NCBI GenBank assembly: GCA_016782865.1
Contig: JADHXR010000022.1
Span: forward strand, 1-61,247
Source of the DNA: Phycisphaerae bacterium
GTDB taxonomy: Bacteria > Planctomycetota > Phycisphaerae > Sedimentisphaerales > Anaerobacaceae
DNA length: 61,247 nucleotides
Direction: 5' to 3'
Shown here: positions 52,974 to 61,247 of the stretch, one piece after another
Numbering within the stretch: the first letter of the stretch is position 1
How the letters are laid out: every line of letters starts with the position of its first letter
Notes under the pieces: model-generated
Told to the model about the DNA's origin: nothing
Databases searched by the model: none
The model's input: the letters and a program-made list of their open reading frames with translations, nothing else
Translations under genes and position numbers: made by a program

Positions 52974-53047
52974 CGAGGCCGAAGGGACTCGAACCCTCAA
53001 CCTTCGGATCGACAGTCCGACGCTCTAACCAATTGAGCTACGGCCCC
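52974..53047 (-). tRNA. tRNA-Asp (GTC)
   Basis: The 74-base minus-strand sequence folds as a cloverleaf. The acceptor stem GGGGCCG pairs with CGGCCTC (one G-T pair). The D arm is GCTC/GAGC, the anticodon stem TCGGA/TCCGA encloses CTGTCGA with anticodon GTC, and the T arm has GAGGG-TTCGAGT-CCCTT. CCA is not encoded and must be added after transcription. Confidence 0.97.
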
Positions 53048-53171
53048 GAGTGTTTCCAAGTCGGTGCACATTAACAATGCCAAAATCGCCCGTCAAGCCT
53101 TTTTCTGAAAAAAACCGGCTCTTGTGATCGAAATGCCGGACTTGTGCGTTTGGGGATGCCTCAATTGCGTC

Positions 53172-54476
53172 CTACTCCAGCGTGGTTAGAATGGTCTGCC
53201 AGAGCTGGCCTCTGATGTCCAGTTTCTTCCTCTTGTTTATGGCCGCGGCGAGCGGCACGTGAATATAATGCTGATTCCAATATCCGACGAACATGTCCGT
53301 CTTGCCCGCCATCCCCGCATGCACGGCATTTTGTCCCAGCAATAAACAGTAGGCCGAATCGCTCGCATTCGCCGGACAACTGCGGATTTCATAACTCGGA
53401 TCGAAGTATCGAACTGTTGCAGGTTTGCCTTTCTGTTTGAAATAGCCCTTGATCTGGTTCTTCAGATAGAGGCCTATGTCTTCATAGACCACGTTGCCCG
53501 AAGTATCTTTGTTGACCGGCCCGGCTCCGGCGGTCAGTTCCTGTCCCGCCCCCTCGGCGACCACAACCACGGCGTGATGTTTCCGGTCCAGACGCTTTTC
53601 CAGCTTTGCCATAAACCCGTCCGGCCCGTCCAGCACAATCGGCAATTCCGGGACCAAACAGAGATTCACGTCCCCGCTGGCGATCGTAGCGCCGGCGGCA
53701 ATGAATCCGGAATCTCGACCCATCAGCTTGACGAGACTGACGCCGTTCCACGACGCCTTGGCTTCGACGTGAGCGTGCCCCAGTATCCTGCGGGCCTCCT
53801 CGACGGCGGTAACATACCCGAAGGTGGTTTCGGTGAAGTATATGTCATTATCGATCGTTTTCGGAATGCCGATTATAGAGATCTTGCGCGCCTGCCGCTC
53901 GCACTCGGCGGCGATGGCATGGCCGCCGGCGAGAGTGCCGTCCCCGCCGATGACAAAGAGCAGCCGCACGTTATGCCTGCATAGAGTGGCGACCATATCC
54001 GCCGGCTCCTGATGGCCCCGGGAAGAGCCCAGCATGGTCCCTCCGAGGTGCTGTATGTTGTCCACGGACTCGTCTGTCAGCTCGATCGCAGGCTCTTGAG
54101 TTTTGCTGGACAGCCCCTGATACCCGAAACGAAATCCGAGCACTCTCTTGACGTTATATTCCCAGCGCAAGGTCAGTGTTATCGTGCGAATGACATCGTT
54201 GAGACCCGGGCAGAGCCCGCCGCAGGTGACAATCCCGCAGACAAGCCGTGACGGATCGAAAAAGATTCTCTCCCGGGGACCGGCACATTCGAACATGGGG
54301 ACATCGCCCTTCTGGCGCGAGGCCGCCAGATCTGTGGACCTCACAAAATACGACACCTTGACTCGATCGCAAACGTACAATTCCTTGTCGATCTTGTATA
54401 CGGTCTCAAGGGAAGGCTCGCCAAGGCACGCGGGGGTAAAATCGATCGCATCGTCAACCGGAGGAAAGGACCACAT
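53172..54476 (-). CDS. 6-phosphofructokinase (long plant/spirochaete-type clade)
   Basis: The enzyme phosphorylates fructose 6-phosphate in glycolysis. The sequence holds GIVTCGGLCPGLNDVIR, FVIGGDGTLAGG, GIPKTIDNDI and LMGRDSGFIAAGA. GGDG (not GGDD) at the phosphate-donor site suggests ATP, while Lys in PKTIDND is shared with pyrophosphate-dependent forms; plant ATP enzymes have the same pair. The donor therefore leans to ATP but is not settled. The length of 434 residues fits the clade. AGGAG lies 7 bases before the ATG. Confidence 0.9.
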   Translation of the reverse strand: MWSFPPVDDAIDFTPACLGEPSLETVYKIDKELYVCDRVKVSYFVRSTDLAASRQKGDVPMFECAGPRERIFFDPSRLVCGIVTCGGLCPGLNDVIRTITLTLRWEYNVKRVLGFRFGYQGLSSKTQEPAIELTDESVDNIQHLGGTMLGSSRGHQEPADMVATLCRHNVRLLFVIGGDGTLAGGHAIAAECERQARKISIIGIPKTIDNDIYFTETTFGYVTAVEEARRILGHAHVEAKASWNGVSLVKLMGRDSGFIAAGATIASGDVNLCLVPELPIVLDGPDGFMAKLEKRLDRKHHAVVVVAEGAGQELTAGAGPVNKDTSGNVVYEDIGLYLKNQIKGYFKQKGKPATVRYFDPSYEIRSCPANASDSAYCLLLGQNAVHAGMAGKTDMFVGYWNQHYIHVPLAAAINKRKKLDIRGQLWQTILTTLE

Positions 54477-54567
54477 ATAACACTCCTATATTCATCCAAG
54501 ATTTCCCGGACAAGGACCTCCAGAAACAATTCAATTGCCCTTCGGATTGCCCGATGCGCCCGTGCGG

Positions 54568-55020
54568 TCACTTCCTTGACGACTGCGAGCGTCTGACCAC
54601 CGGGTGCGACTTGGTGTCCTTACCGTCGGGCTTTTCGAGGACTTTCATTGCTTTCTTGACGTCGGCGACCTTCAAAACACCGGTCGTCCTGCCTCCCTTG
54701 CCGCCTGCGGTGCAATACGCATAAGAAATATTTATGTGGCTTTTGGACAGCTTCTCCACTACAGCCGCCAGCGCCCCGGATTTGTTTGCCAGGCTGATAC
54801 ACAAAACACTCGTCTCGTTGTAGGGCAGGTTCAATTTCGCCAGAATTTCTTTCGCTTTTTCCGGTGCGGCGAAGACAACCCGCATAACTCCATGCTCCAC
54901 CGAATCCATCATTGTTACCGCCACGATATTGATCTTGGCCTGGGCAAATTCGCTCAGGGCCCGGGCCAATATGCCCGGTTTGTTGACCATGAAGATTGAG
55001 AATTGTGTCGCGATGTGCAT
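54568..55020 (-). CDS. Tandem ACT-domain protein
   Basis: Two ACT domains (about residues 3-68 and 72-135) read FSIFMVNKPGILARALSEFAQA and LCISLANKSGALAAVVEKLSK. Such proteins bind amino acids or other small ligands and regulate metabolism. No catalytic domain is attached. The ATG at 55020 was chosen because AAAGG lies 8 bases before it and the first ACT strand starts right after. It lies 92 bp upstream of the phosphofructokinase gene on the same strand. Confidence 0.88.
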   Translation of the reverse strand: MHIATQFSIFMVNKPGILARALSEFAQAKINIVAVTMMDSVEHGVMRVVFAAPEKAKEILAKLNLPYNETSVLCISLANKSGALAAVVEKLSKSHINISYAYCTAGGKGGRTTGVLKVADVKKAMKVLEKPDGKDTKSHPVVRRSQSSRK

Positions 55021-55101
55021 GGCATCAACCTTTCTGTAGAAGCGCAATTCCACTTGCGCGCCGATAACATCTAAGCCCCGCCGGCAAGCGGCACGAGGCG
55101 A

Positions 55102-55464
55102 TTACTCTGCGTTCGCACTTTTGATGGCACTTTCTAAGTCCGGGAAGAACTCGAAAACCTTGTCAAGATTAGTTATCCTGAAAACTCTGTGCAGTTGGGG
55201 GTTTATCGCACTGAGCACAACCTTGCCGTCGTACACAGCCAGCTTCGCCCGGATGTCCAGAAGCAGCCCCAGGACCTGCGAGGAGAAGAATCTGACCTGG
55301 GCAAAGTCGAATACCAGCGTGCGCGGCTGATTTTGGCCGACAAACTCCTTGATTTCATCGGTGGCGTCGGCAATTCCCTGCACATCGGTTATCGAGGCCG
55401 ACTTGAAGGCCACTACGCCGACGTTTGTCTCCATTGTTGTCTCTACGGCAACCTCGCTGGCCAT
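55102..55464 (-). CDS. STAS-domain anti-anti-sigma-factor-like protein
   Basis: The protein of 120 residues is a single STAS domain. The conserved VFDFAQVRFFSSQVLGLLL block holds the phosphorylatable Ser, and the end is FRITNLDKVFEFFPDLESAI. It would bind an anti-sigma kinase or act as a partner-switch component; no anti-sigma gene lies nearby. The ATG at 55464 is preferred over an in-frame TTG at 55485. Confidence 0.88.
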   Translation of the reverse strand: MASEVAVETTMETNVGVVAFKSASITDVQGIADATDEIKEFVGQNQPRTLVFDFAQVRFFSSQVLGLLLDIRAKLAVYDGKVVLSAINPQLHRVFRITNLDKVFEFFPDLESAIKSANAE

Positions 55465-56128
55465 ATTCGTCGATACTCCCGGCAAATCAAAGCGTAAACC
55501 ATTATCACAAAATTCGATAACTCCCTTCTACTGCTCGACTATTCTTGCCGATTCGGCTGCACTTATCAACAAGCAATTGCGAATAATCACCCTTTTTATT
55601 ACCTGCTGACCATACCTACCTCCCACAAGGCATGTTTGCCCATCTAATAACCTTTTCAGCTCTCTTGAATGATCAGTGGGTAAAGAATGCGGAAAGAGGA
55701 CTATTTTTGTAGCTTCGCTTCATCCTGAGCTCCCTCTAACCCTTCAGTTTCGGCTTCGGCTGGCAAGTGCCACGCCATTCGCTGTGCTTGGTGGCTTGCC
55801 ACATGACCGAGCCTGCGCTTGAGACTACTGTGAGAAAGTAAAAAAGACAAAGGCAAAAGGCAAAAGAACCAGATTAACGCTGATTGACACGGATCTGTAT
55901 TCACCACGAGGCAGGAAGAACCATGGAGAAAGACAATATCGAAGATCCCGATCCCTCGGGAATCAATTACAACCGCCCGCCAGCGAAACAACATTCCTTT
56001 GGCCTGGCCCAAAACTGACGAGGGCAAGGGAAAGAAATGTTTTAGCATTGGTAAGTATTGTTTATAGGCAGTGAAGTTGGTAGATTACCATATAATAAAA
56101 CACCAAGTTTTCTTTGGAGGTCAGTATT
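55465..56128. other. Intergenic, 660 bp, no gene seen
   Basis: The region before the DUF1080 gene has low-information sequence, including GCAAAAGGCAAAAG-type runs and phrases such as ACGCTGATTGACACGGAT that resemble dispersed non-coding repeats in related genomes. Frames on the minus strand (55701-56048) look random. Confidence 0.5.
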
Positions 56129-57001
56129 ATGAAGAGGTATATAATTTTCGCCGTCGTTGTTGTAGCAATTCTGTCGCTAACATTGTGTGTCTTTGCTCAG
56201 CCGGCAACAGATCAGCCCGCCGATGGTAGAGGTATGGGCAGAGGTCAAGGAACGGGAGAGATGGGAGTTCGCGGCGAAGGTGGCGCACGTGGTGAGCGCG
56301 GCGGTGACCGCGGTGCCATGGGAGCTCGTGGCGAACGCGGCGGCGGTCGCGGCAGTGGTCGCGGTGCAGTCGTACCTGTGCCGGAAACCGGTTTCGTACA
56401 GCTTTTCGATGGCGAAACCCTGGATGGCTGGGAGGGAACCGATCGTTGGAAGGTTGAGAAAGGTGCAATCGTAGCTCAGACTACGGCAGAGAACCCACTT
56501 CGACAGAACACATTCCTTATCTGGCGAGGCGGCAAGCCGGCGGATTTTGAATTGAAGCTTGCGTACAGAATAACAGGTGGTAATAGCGGTATCCAGTATC
56601 GCAGTGCGGAACTGGAAAATTCCGACTTCGCCATGAGCGGTTACCAGTCTGATATTGATGCTAATCTTCGATACGCAGGGATGATCTACGAGGAGAGGGG
56701 ACGTGGTTTCCTTGCACCTCGCGGCCAGGTCAATTATCGTGGACCTTCAGTATCCGGCACGTTGGCTTCGTTGGCTACTTCGAATGAATTGAGAGAGGTC
56801 ATAAAGACCGACGACTGGAATGAAATCCACATTATTGCCAGGGGCAACACTTTGATACAAATATATAACGGTCGAATGATGAGTATGTTGATTGACGACG
56901 ATACCGCTGGCCGAGCTATGGAGGGCCTCATCGGATTGCAGGTCCACACCGGCGAACCCATGAAGATCGAATTTCGTAACATTCGGCTAAAACAGTTTTA
57001 A
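56129..57001 (+). CDS. Secreted DUF1080 (3-keto-disaccharide hydrolase-like) protein
   Basis: A signal peptide ([20 protein letters not shown]) is followed by a Gly/Arg-rich low-complexity linker of about 55 residues with repeated ARGERGG units. The DUF1080 beta-sandwich covers residues about 85-290, starting [15 protein letters not shown] and ending [20 protein letters not shown]. Members of this family hydrolyse 3-keto-glycosides. The Arg-rich linker would be strongly positive and could bind anionic polymers. GGAGG lies 8 bases before ATG 56129. Confidence 0.9.
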   Translation: MKRYIIFAVVVVAILSLTLCVFAQPATDQPADGRGMGRGQGTGEMGVRGEGGARGERGGDRGAMGARGERGGGRGSGRGAVVPVPETGFVQLFDGETLDGWEGTDRWKVEKGAIVAQTTAENPLRQNTFLIWRGGKPADFELKLAYRITGGNSGIQYRSAELENSDFAMSGYQSDIDANLRYAGMIYEERGRGFLAPRGQVNYRGPSVSGTLASLATSNELREVIKTDDWNEIHIIARGNTLIQIYNGRMMSMLIDDDTAGRAMEGLIGLQVHTGEPMKIEFRNIRLKQF

Positions 57002-57010
57002 CAGTAGACA

Positions 57011-57340
57011 GTAGTAGTCTCCGATTGTGAGAAAACCATTGCAGATGCTGAAGATCCGCAAGCATACGCCCGGAAGCTAATCAGCCGGCTGGAACAATCC
57101 CAGCCTACACAGAAGATCGCTTTGCTGCGTGTTCTGAGCGTCGTTGGTGGTTCGGATGCTCTGGCTGCTGTACAGGCGGCTGTTAACGACTCTAATGCAC
57201 AGGTCCGCGGCGCCGCCATAAAATCTTTGGGTGACTGGCCTGATTATGAAGCGGCGGAAATTCAGCTTGATATAGCAGCCGATCGCGATATGTCCCTGAC
57301 AGACGGTGTCCTTAGCGCTTATCGGCCTGATTTGTCACAG
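57011..57340 (+). pseudogene. HEAT-repeat protein fragment
   Basis: An open stretch without a start codon encodes AEDPQAYARKLISRLEQ, QKIALLRVLSVVGGSDALAA and VQAAVNDSNAQVRGAAIKSL. These are clear HEAT-like helix pairs of the type attached to DUF1080 or cytochrome domains in this phylum. It begins right after the DUF1080 stop codon in another frame. Homology fades at about 57340 and no membrane or catalytic part remains. It is probably the rest of a longer DUF1080-HEAT gene. Confidence 0.65.
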
Positions 57341-57508
57341 GCAATAAATCGAGGTGCTGGCTCCAGCTCAATTCGGCAGACGTCTGCCGAATTCGATGAT
57401 AGGCCAACTCAATTTCGCGGCCGGCTGCGAAATCTTGTGAGCCAGTCCCCAGATATCCTCCCCCGATATCCAAGTGGACCCATCACAGAATTCGTACGGA
57501 TATCGCGG

Positions 57509-58483
57509 TTACAGACCGAAAGCCTTCTGCATCTGCTCGCGCACCAGTGTCAGTCGCTTCAGATCACCGCCACCGACTTCTGCCGTTGCCCAGCCGACAA
57601 AACCAATGTCGTTGAGCGCCTTGCGCACGTCGTCCCATGGAATGTCATCGTCAGTACTGGTGATATCCACAAACTTGTTTTTAGCACGGCTGAACCCCTT
57701 TACATCGAGCTTAACGCAACGGCGGCCGAACGTGCGGATCCACTCGCCCGGCTGTCCGTATTTCCAGTGATTGCCGATATCATAGTACATTCCCACCCAC
57801 GGGCTGTTGAAACTGTCCACGAACTTGACGAAGCCCTCTGCACCCTGTTCCGGCGGAGCGTCGTGGTCGTACATCATTTGGTTCCAGACGTTCTCAACCA
57901 GAATCATCTGCCCAAGCGCTGACGCCAATGGCAGGAGTGTTTGGATTTCCTTGCGAGCCCGTGGTTCGATCACGTCGGCGGGTCCATCGTCTCCCTTGCC
58001 CACCACGATCAGCACGCCACTACCACCGGCGGCATGAGAGACGCGGATGCAGTGCTCGATGTTCGCCCGGCCGCGGTCGCGATCCTCCTGCTTTGCACTC
58101 GTGAGCCGTTGCGACCAGTGCGCGTGATTGATCGCGTTGTGTACGAACACGCCTGACGCGCGTACGGCGTCACGCGCCTGCGCCGGTGTATATTCTCCGG
58201 CCTGGTCAAAATCGACGCCATCAAACCCTGCCTCACCAGCCACGCGCAGTCGATCCGTGGCTGATAGCTTCTTGCCATCCATCTCTTTTGGAATCATGCC
58301 CAGTTTGCACGACAACAGGATTCGTTTATCCGGTGGTGGCGTCACGATGCCCGATTCACGCGTCTCAGCAGCGTACACCCCACCTGCACGACTCAAGCTG
58401 ACCGCTACCGAACCGGCGCCCATCGCCAAAACACTGCGCCGACTCAAAGCTGACGTTTCCTTGCCCATAGATTTAGTTTGCAT
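57509..58483 (-). CDS. Tat-exported sugar phosphate isomerase/epimerase-like TIM-barrel protein
   Basis: A twin-arginine signal (SRRSVLAMGAGSVAVSLS) is followed by an AP-endonuclease-2-type TIM barrel. Key blocks are AGEAGFDGVDFD, HAHWSQRL, ILVENVWN (metal-binding Glu), GMYYDIGNHWKYG (Asp/His) and KLDVKGF. The residues suit a divalent metal. It probably acts on sugars outside the cytoplasm, perhaps in the same 3-keto-sugar pathway as the DUF1080 and Gfo/Idh/MocA proteins (inference). Length (324) is normal. Confidence 0.9.
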   Translation of the reverse strand: MQTKSMGKETSALSRRSVLAMGAGSVAVSLSRAGGVYAAETRESGIVTPPPDKRILLSCKLGMIPKEMDGKKLSATDRLRVAGEAGFDGVDFDQAGEYTPAQARDAVRASGVFVHNAINHAHWSQRLTSAKQEDRDRGRANIEHCIRVSHAAGGSGVLIVVGKGDDGPADVIEPRARKEIQTLLPLASALGQMILVENVWNQMMYDHDAPPEQGAEGFVKFVDSFNSPWVGMYYDIGNHWKYGQPGEWIRTFGRRCVKLDVKGFSRAKNKFVDITSTDDDIPWDDVRKALNDIGFVGWATAEVGGGDLKRLTLVREQMQKAFGL

Positions 58484-58776
58484 ACGTATTCACCCCTTGA
58501 TTAAGAACGTGTTTTCAATATCCAGGCTAGCAGCAAGTATACCATCGGAGGAATCATGATAGCAAGAACCAACAATTCAACCTGGACCCCGAAAAACGAA
58601 TAACTATTTTAACCACTAATCTTCTCTAATCCTCTCTAATCAACTGAAAAACCAAAAACCAACAACGAACAACGCTATCCTTCATTATCGCCTTCTATCA
58701 TTATCCATTGTCAATTATCCATTCTCCATTACTAACATCCATTACTCATAAGCCCCAATGTAGCTTCGCGGCAGAC
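58484..58776. repeat. AT-rich intergenic stretch with degenerate ATTATCCATT repeats
   Basis: From about 58690 to 58755 the sequence is built of variants of CATTATCCATTGTCAATT and TCCATTACTAAC. No gene is seen. The simple units may have arisen by slippage. Confidence 0.6.
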
Positions 58777-59784
58777 TCATTTGTACCGGCGCAGCGCGAG
58801 ATGCAGGATGCGGTCGATCAACTCATCATAAACCAGCCCTGTTTTCTCGGCCGCCTCGGCCACCTCCTCGCCATATGCGAGATCTGGATTGGGATTTGCT
58901 TCGAGGATGACAACTTCGTTTTCGGGTGTGAGCCTGAGATCGATTCGGCCGTAGTCCCTTAGTTGAAGGATTCGATAGACTCTCTTGCAAATGTGGCCGA
59001 TTTTGTTGGCGGTCGTCGGGTCCAGTTCGGCGAAGCTAAATTTCACGTTCCATTTCTTCCTGTATTCTTCGTTCCACTTGACGCGGTATGTTGCCAGTTG
59101 AGGCCCGTTGCTCCCGTTGCTGTCGAAAGAACATTCTCGAAGCGGAAGCACAGCCAATCTTTTGTTGCCCATGATACTCTGGTACAACTCCAGCCCCTCG
59201 ATGTACTCCTCGGCAATCGCAGGCTGCTCCCATCGCTCGTGTATGAAATTCACACGTTGCTCAAGCTCCACATCATTGCTGACTAGCGAAGCATTGGATA
59301 TCCCCTCCGAGCTGTCCTCCAAGGCCGGTTTGACAACCAGCGGATACCGGACAGTCTTCGCTACACGAATCCTTCGACCGCTAGGTAGGGATAGAAAACG
59401 CGGAACGTGGATTTTATGCAAACTAAGCAACTTCTTGCACAATCGCTTGTCGCGGCATAGCATCAGTCCGGCGACGCCGGTGCCCGTGAAGGGAACCCCG
59501 ACAATTTCGAGAAGTGCCGCGATATTCTTGTCCAGCTGCCTGTCTCCCTCGAACGACTCGGTAAGATTGAAGACCAAATCCGGCTTCTGTTCGGCAAGAG
59601 TTGTTACGATTGTTCCGATGTCGCTCACCGCCCCGAGGACGGAGACATCGTTTCCCAGATTCCGCAGGGTTCCGATGACATTATGCTCCGTAGTGAGAAC
59701 TTCAGGTTGAGCTTCAAAATTGGGGTCTTCCTCGCTAATCTCCGTGGCATCAACCAAAACTATTATGTGTAATTTCCGGCTCAT
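58777..59784 (-). CDS. ATP-grasp ligase of the D-Ala-D-Ala ligase type
   Basis: The protein of 335 residues has the ddl-like pattern: PDLVFNLTESFEGDRQLDKNI, GVPFTGTGVAGLMLCRDKRL, YPLVVKPALEDSSEGI (ATP-binding Lys and loop), EEYIEGLELYQSI, and the metal-binding RIDLRLTPENEVVILEANPNPD. It joins a carboxylate to an amine with ATP. Divergence from true Ddl and the metallopeptidase partner suggest a different substrate than cell-wall D-Ala. It overlaps the upstream metallopeptidase gene by 4 bp. Confidence 0.88.
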   Translation of the reverse strand: MSRKLHIIVLVDATEISEEDPNFEAQPEVLTTEHNVIGTLRNLGNDVSVLGAVSDIGTIVTTLAEQKPDLVFNLTESFEGDRQLDKNIAALLEIVGVPFTGTGVAGLMLCRDKRLCKKLLSLHKIHVPRFLSLPSGRRIRVAKTVRYPLVVKPALEDSSEGISNASLVSNDVELEQRVNFIHERWEQPAIAEEYIEGLELYQSIMGNKRLAVLPLRECSFDSNGSNGPQLATYRVKWNEEYRKKWNVKFSFAELDPTTANKIGHICKRVYRILQLRDYGRIDLRLTPENEVVILEANPNPDLAYGEEVAEAAEKTGLVYDELIDRILHLALRRYK

Positions 59785-60812
59785 CGACGTTTATGAATCC
59801 CTAAAGGTTTGAATGTGTTACCTGCAATTGCAGCCAGCAGAGCTGTAAGACTGATGATGTTCTCTGTTTCATTGGGCTTGGCATGCAAATCAAGCGCATC
59901 GCAGCGAGTTATCAGGGTATTGAGCAGCTGATGAATGTCATATTTTCTGTGTCCGGTCCACCGGCAAACACTGTCCACAAGATCACGTCGGTATCGACGC
60001 AGAAACTGAGAGGCCTTCAGGCGAGAAGAGCTGCCGACCCTTGAGCTAAACAACGTCTCAAGACTGTCATCATAGAACCCCTGAAACTCACTGCCCAGTG
60101 CCTTGCGCTTGCGGTCGTAATGAGCAGCCAGCGTCGAAGTCATACGTGCTGCCGACCATGGCGGACGCTCTCGGGCTGTGTTTATGGGTGGCTGGTTCTC
60201 AATCCGCGTCATAAGGTTGTCCACATACCGCAACTTCTTCATCACTGGCCAGCCCCGATACTTCTGCTCCCAGCCGCTGCCTGGGGTCAGCCAAACGGCA
60301 AATGTCTCGGCAAAGTCTTCGTCAGGATGTGACTGAGCATAATTGTCTTCCAAGTGTATGACAAAACGCCTCGAATAAGGCTGAAAGTAGTATGAACCCG
60401 AGTACCTCGCCGAGAACGAGCCGAACAATTCGCGCCATCGGGTCTTTTTGTACAGCTCGTAGGCGTAGTTCAAAGCGTGTCCACATTCGTGCCGCAGCAG
60501 CTTCATACAAGAGCCTGCATTCCCTCCTTCGACCTCGTAAAGCATTTTCTGTTCGATGTGCTTCAGACGTGGATGTGCAAGGCAGAACGGTATTCCAATG
60601 ATAGGGACTCTGTCCGGGCAGAGCCACTCATCGGCAAGGTAGCATGAAGGGTGAAAACGTATTCCCTTGGTGTCCAGTTCCTCGGAAAGACGCTCTATCT
60701 GCGATTCGAGTTCAGAACCATGGATTTGCAGCCGGAGATCGCGCACGCGTATTTGCAGGATCTCCTCGTCCGAGAGCTTGTCCCAATCCTTCGTCTTTGC
60801 CGTCTTTGCCAT
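59781..60812 (-). CDS. Putative zinc metallopeptidase paired with the ATP-grasp ligase
   Basis: The sequence has the zinc motif RHECGHALNYAY near residue 110 and a downstream DEDFAETFAVWLTPG segment with a candidate third ligand Glu. An early helical region precedes the domain (LSDEEILQIRVRDLRLQI), and the C-terminal 100 residues are helical. The core resembles the putative zinc-binding metallopeptidase family (Peptidase_Mx-like, recalled). There is no signal peptide, so it acts in the cytoplasm. The 4-bp overlap with the ligase gene implies joint action, perhaps making and trimming a peptide-like product. Confidence 0.8.
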   Translation of the reverse strand: MAKTAKTKDWDKLSDEEILQIRVRDLRLQIHGSELESQIERLSEELDTKGIRFHPSCYLADEWLCPDRVPIIGIPFCLAHPRLKHIEQKMLYEVEGGNAGSCMKLLRHECGHALNYAYELYKKTRWRELFGSFSARYSGSYYFQPYSRRFVIHLEDNYAQSHPDEDFAETFAVWLTPGSGWEQKYRGWPVMKKLRYVDNLMTRIENQPPINTARERPPWSAARMTSTLAAHYDRKRKALGSEFQGFYDDSLETLFSSRVGSSSRLKASQFLRRYRRDLVDSVCRWTGHRKYDIHQLLNTLITRCDALDLHAKPNETENIISLTALLAAIAGNTFKPLGIHKRR

Positions 60813-61002
60813 AAACGTGCTCTTCTCTGCTCGAGAAACTCACGGTGCACCGCGAGGCTGGGATTCTCCATCCAGCCGCGTATCCACGTTTCGTAAAACA
60901 CCGTATAACAACTCATAACATAAAAACTATTCTCGAACAAGGATTTACACTTGCAATCAGCTGAATCACACAAACTAGCTGACACGTTCTACCAGGTTAT
61001 AT

Positions 61003-61242
61003 TCACGTCAAGTCACGCATATATCTCTTGGAGAAACGATGTATTATGGTAAAGGCAGCGCTCGTGATTATCAAGACATCGTAGGGTTCTGATTCGAAGC
61101 TTTCAAGGACCCGGTCGATGCTGGATTCGCGACACACGTCCGCCTTATCCTTTCCAAGCAAGTCTGTCAGGCGAGACGCAAGATCGGTGGAAGTGTCAAC
61201 CGCGATAATCCGAATCTTGTCTTGTTCAGAGTTTTTTTTCAT
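61003..61242 (-). pseudogene. Receiver-domain fragment cut by the terminal IS copy
   Basis: The frame resembles the first half of a receiver domain (KIRIIAVDTSTDLASRLTDLL; FESEPYDVLIITS) and then loses homology and stops. The ATG uses two bases of the sequence at the window end that match the IS repeat, so the start is created at the junction. The phospho-acceptor Asp is replaced or missing. It is a broken gene. Confidence 0.5.
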
Positions 61243-61247
61243 TCTGC
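61241..61247 (+). repeat. First 7 bases of a second IS left end
   Basis: ATTCTGC is identical to window positions 1-7, the outer end of the IS left terminal repeat. The match is short, but its place at the exact window end supports an IS copy beyond it. Confidence 0.5.

Noticed and set aside
53172..54476. Firm pyrophosphate-dependent assignment for the phosphofructokinase
   Set aside because: The GGDG motif favours ATP although PKTIDND is shared with pyrophosphate forms; the donor is left open.
55701..56048. Minus-strand frame before the DUF1080 gene
   Set aside because: The sequence is low-information and repeat-like; no protein motif or ribosome site.

Overview
The window reads as a chromosomal segment of a Planctomycetota bacterium, most likely class Phycisphaerae (inference). 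Supporting signs are M56 (BlaR1-like) peptidases fused to ankyrin repeats, a Ser/Thr kinase fused to WD40 repeats and a parallel beta-helix next to an ECF sigma factor, Tat-exported Gfo/Idh/MocA and TIM-barrel proteins, a DUF1080 protein, PQQ-type beta-propellers, PD40 and dockerin remnants, and a GGDGT/PKTIDND-type phosphofructokinase. It looks like a contig bounded by copies of one insertion sequence. Positions 1-1920 are a full IS1182-like element with an amber-interrupted transposase, and the last 7 bases equal the first 7 bases of its left terminal repeat.

Region 1 (1-13.2 kb) is a sensor and ankyrin region. It has a secreted PL9-type pectate-lyase-like beta-helix protein with a C-terminal ankyrin module (1871-3523). 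Two BlaI/BlaR1-like cassettes point away from each other (7949->3877 and 9833->13237). In both, the usual penicillin-binding sensor of BlaR1 is replaced by a very long ankyrin array that should lie outside the cytoplasmic membrane. The first cassette has a clear promoter whose 17-bp spacer is filled by a perfect inverted repeat, a likely BlaI operator. Both cassettes carry the same 25-bp element about 40 bp upstream of the -35. Between them lie a decayed group II intron and gene fragments.

Region 2 (13.2-24.4 kb) has lexA, small conserved or unknown proteins, a secreted SASA esterase-dockerin-LamG enzyme, an unknown 527-residue protein flanked by short palindromic repeats, a DUF502 membrane protein, and a minus-strand two-component operon (HAMP histidine kinase, receiver protein, hybrid receiver-PAS-PAS-kinase, single-TPR miniprotein). 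Region 3 (24.9-36.3 kb) is a continuous plus-strand type IV pilus/type II secretion-like operon: ATPase, platform protein, two duplicated pseudopilins, three minor pseudopilins, a PilX-like protein, a PilM-PilN fusion, PilO-like protein and secretin. One minor pseudopilin carries six tandem 51-53-residue repeats, probably a beta-propeller.

Region 4 (36.4-44 kb) has a receiver protein, an HTH protein, a scar of truncated PQQ and PD40-dockerin genes, a Tat-exported oxidoreductase, and a large secreted PQQ-propeller protein with an embedded class I methyltransferase-like domain. Region 5 (44-52.7 kb) is a regulatory cluster: FHA protein, receiver protein, ECF sigma factor, conserved unknown protein, the 1619-residue kinase-WD40-beta-helix protein, and a 203-residue miniature made only of the two ends of that kinase. 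Region 6 (52.9-61.2 kb) has tRNA-Asp with a terminator, phosphofructokinase, ACT and STAS proteins, DUF1080 and HEAT remnants, a TIM-barrel epimerase-like protein, an overlapping ATP-grasp ligase/zinc metallopeptidase pair, and a receiver fragment cut by the terminal IS copy.
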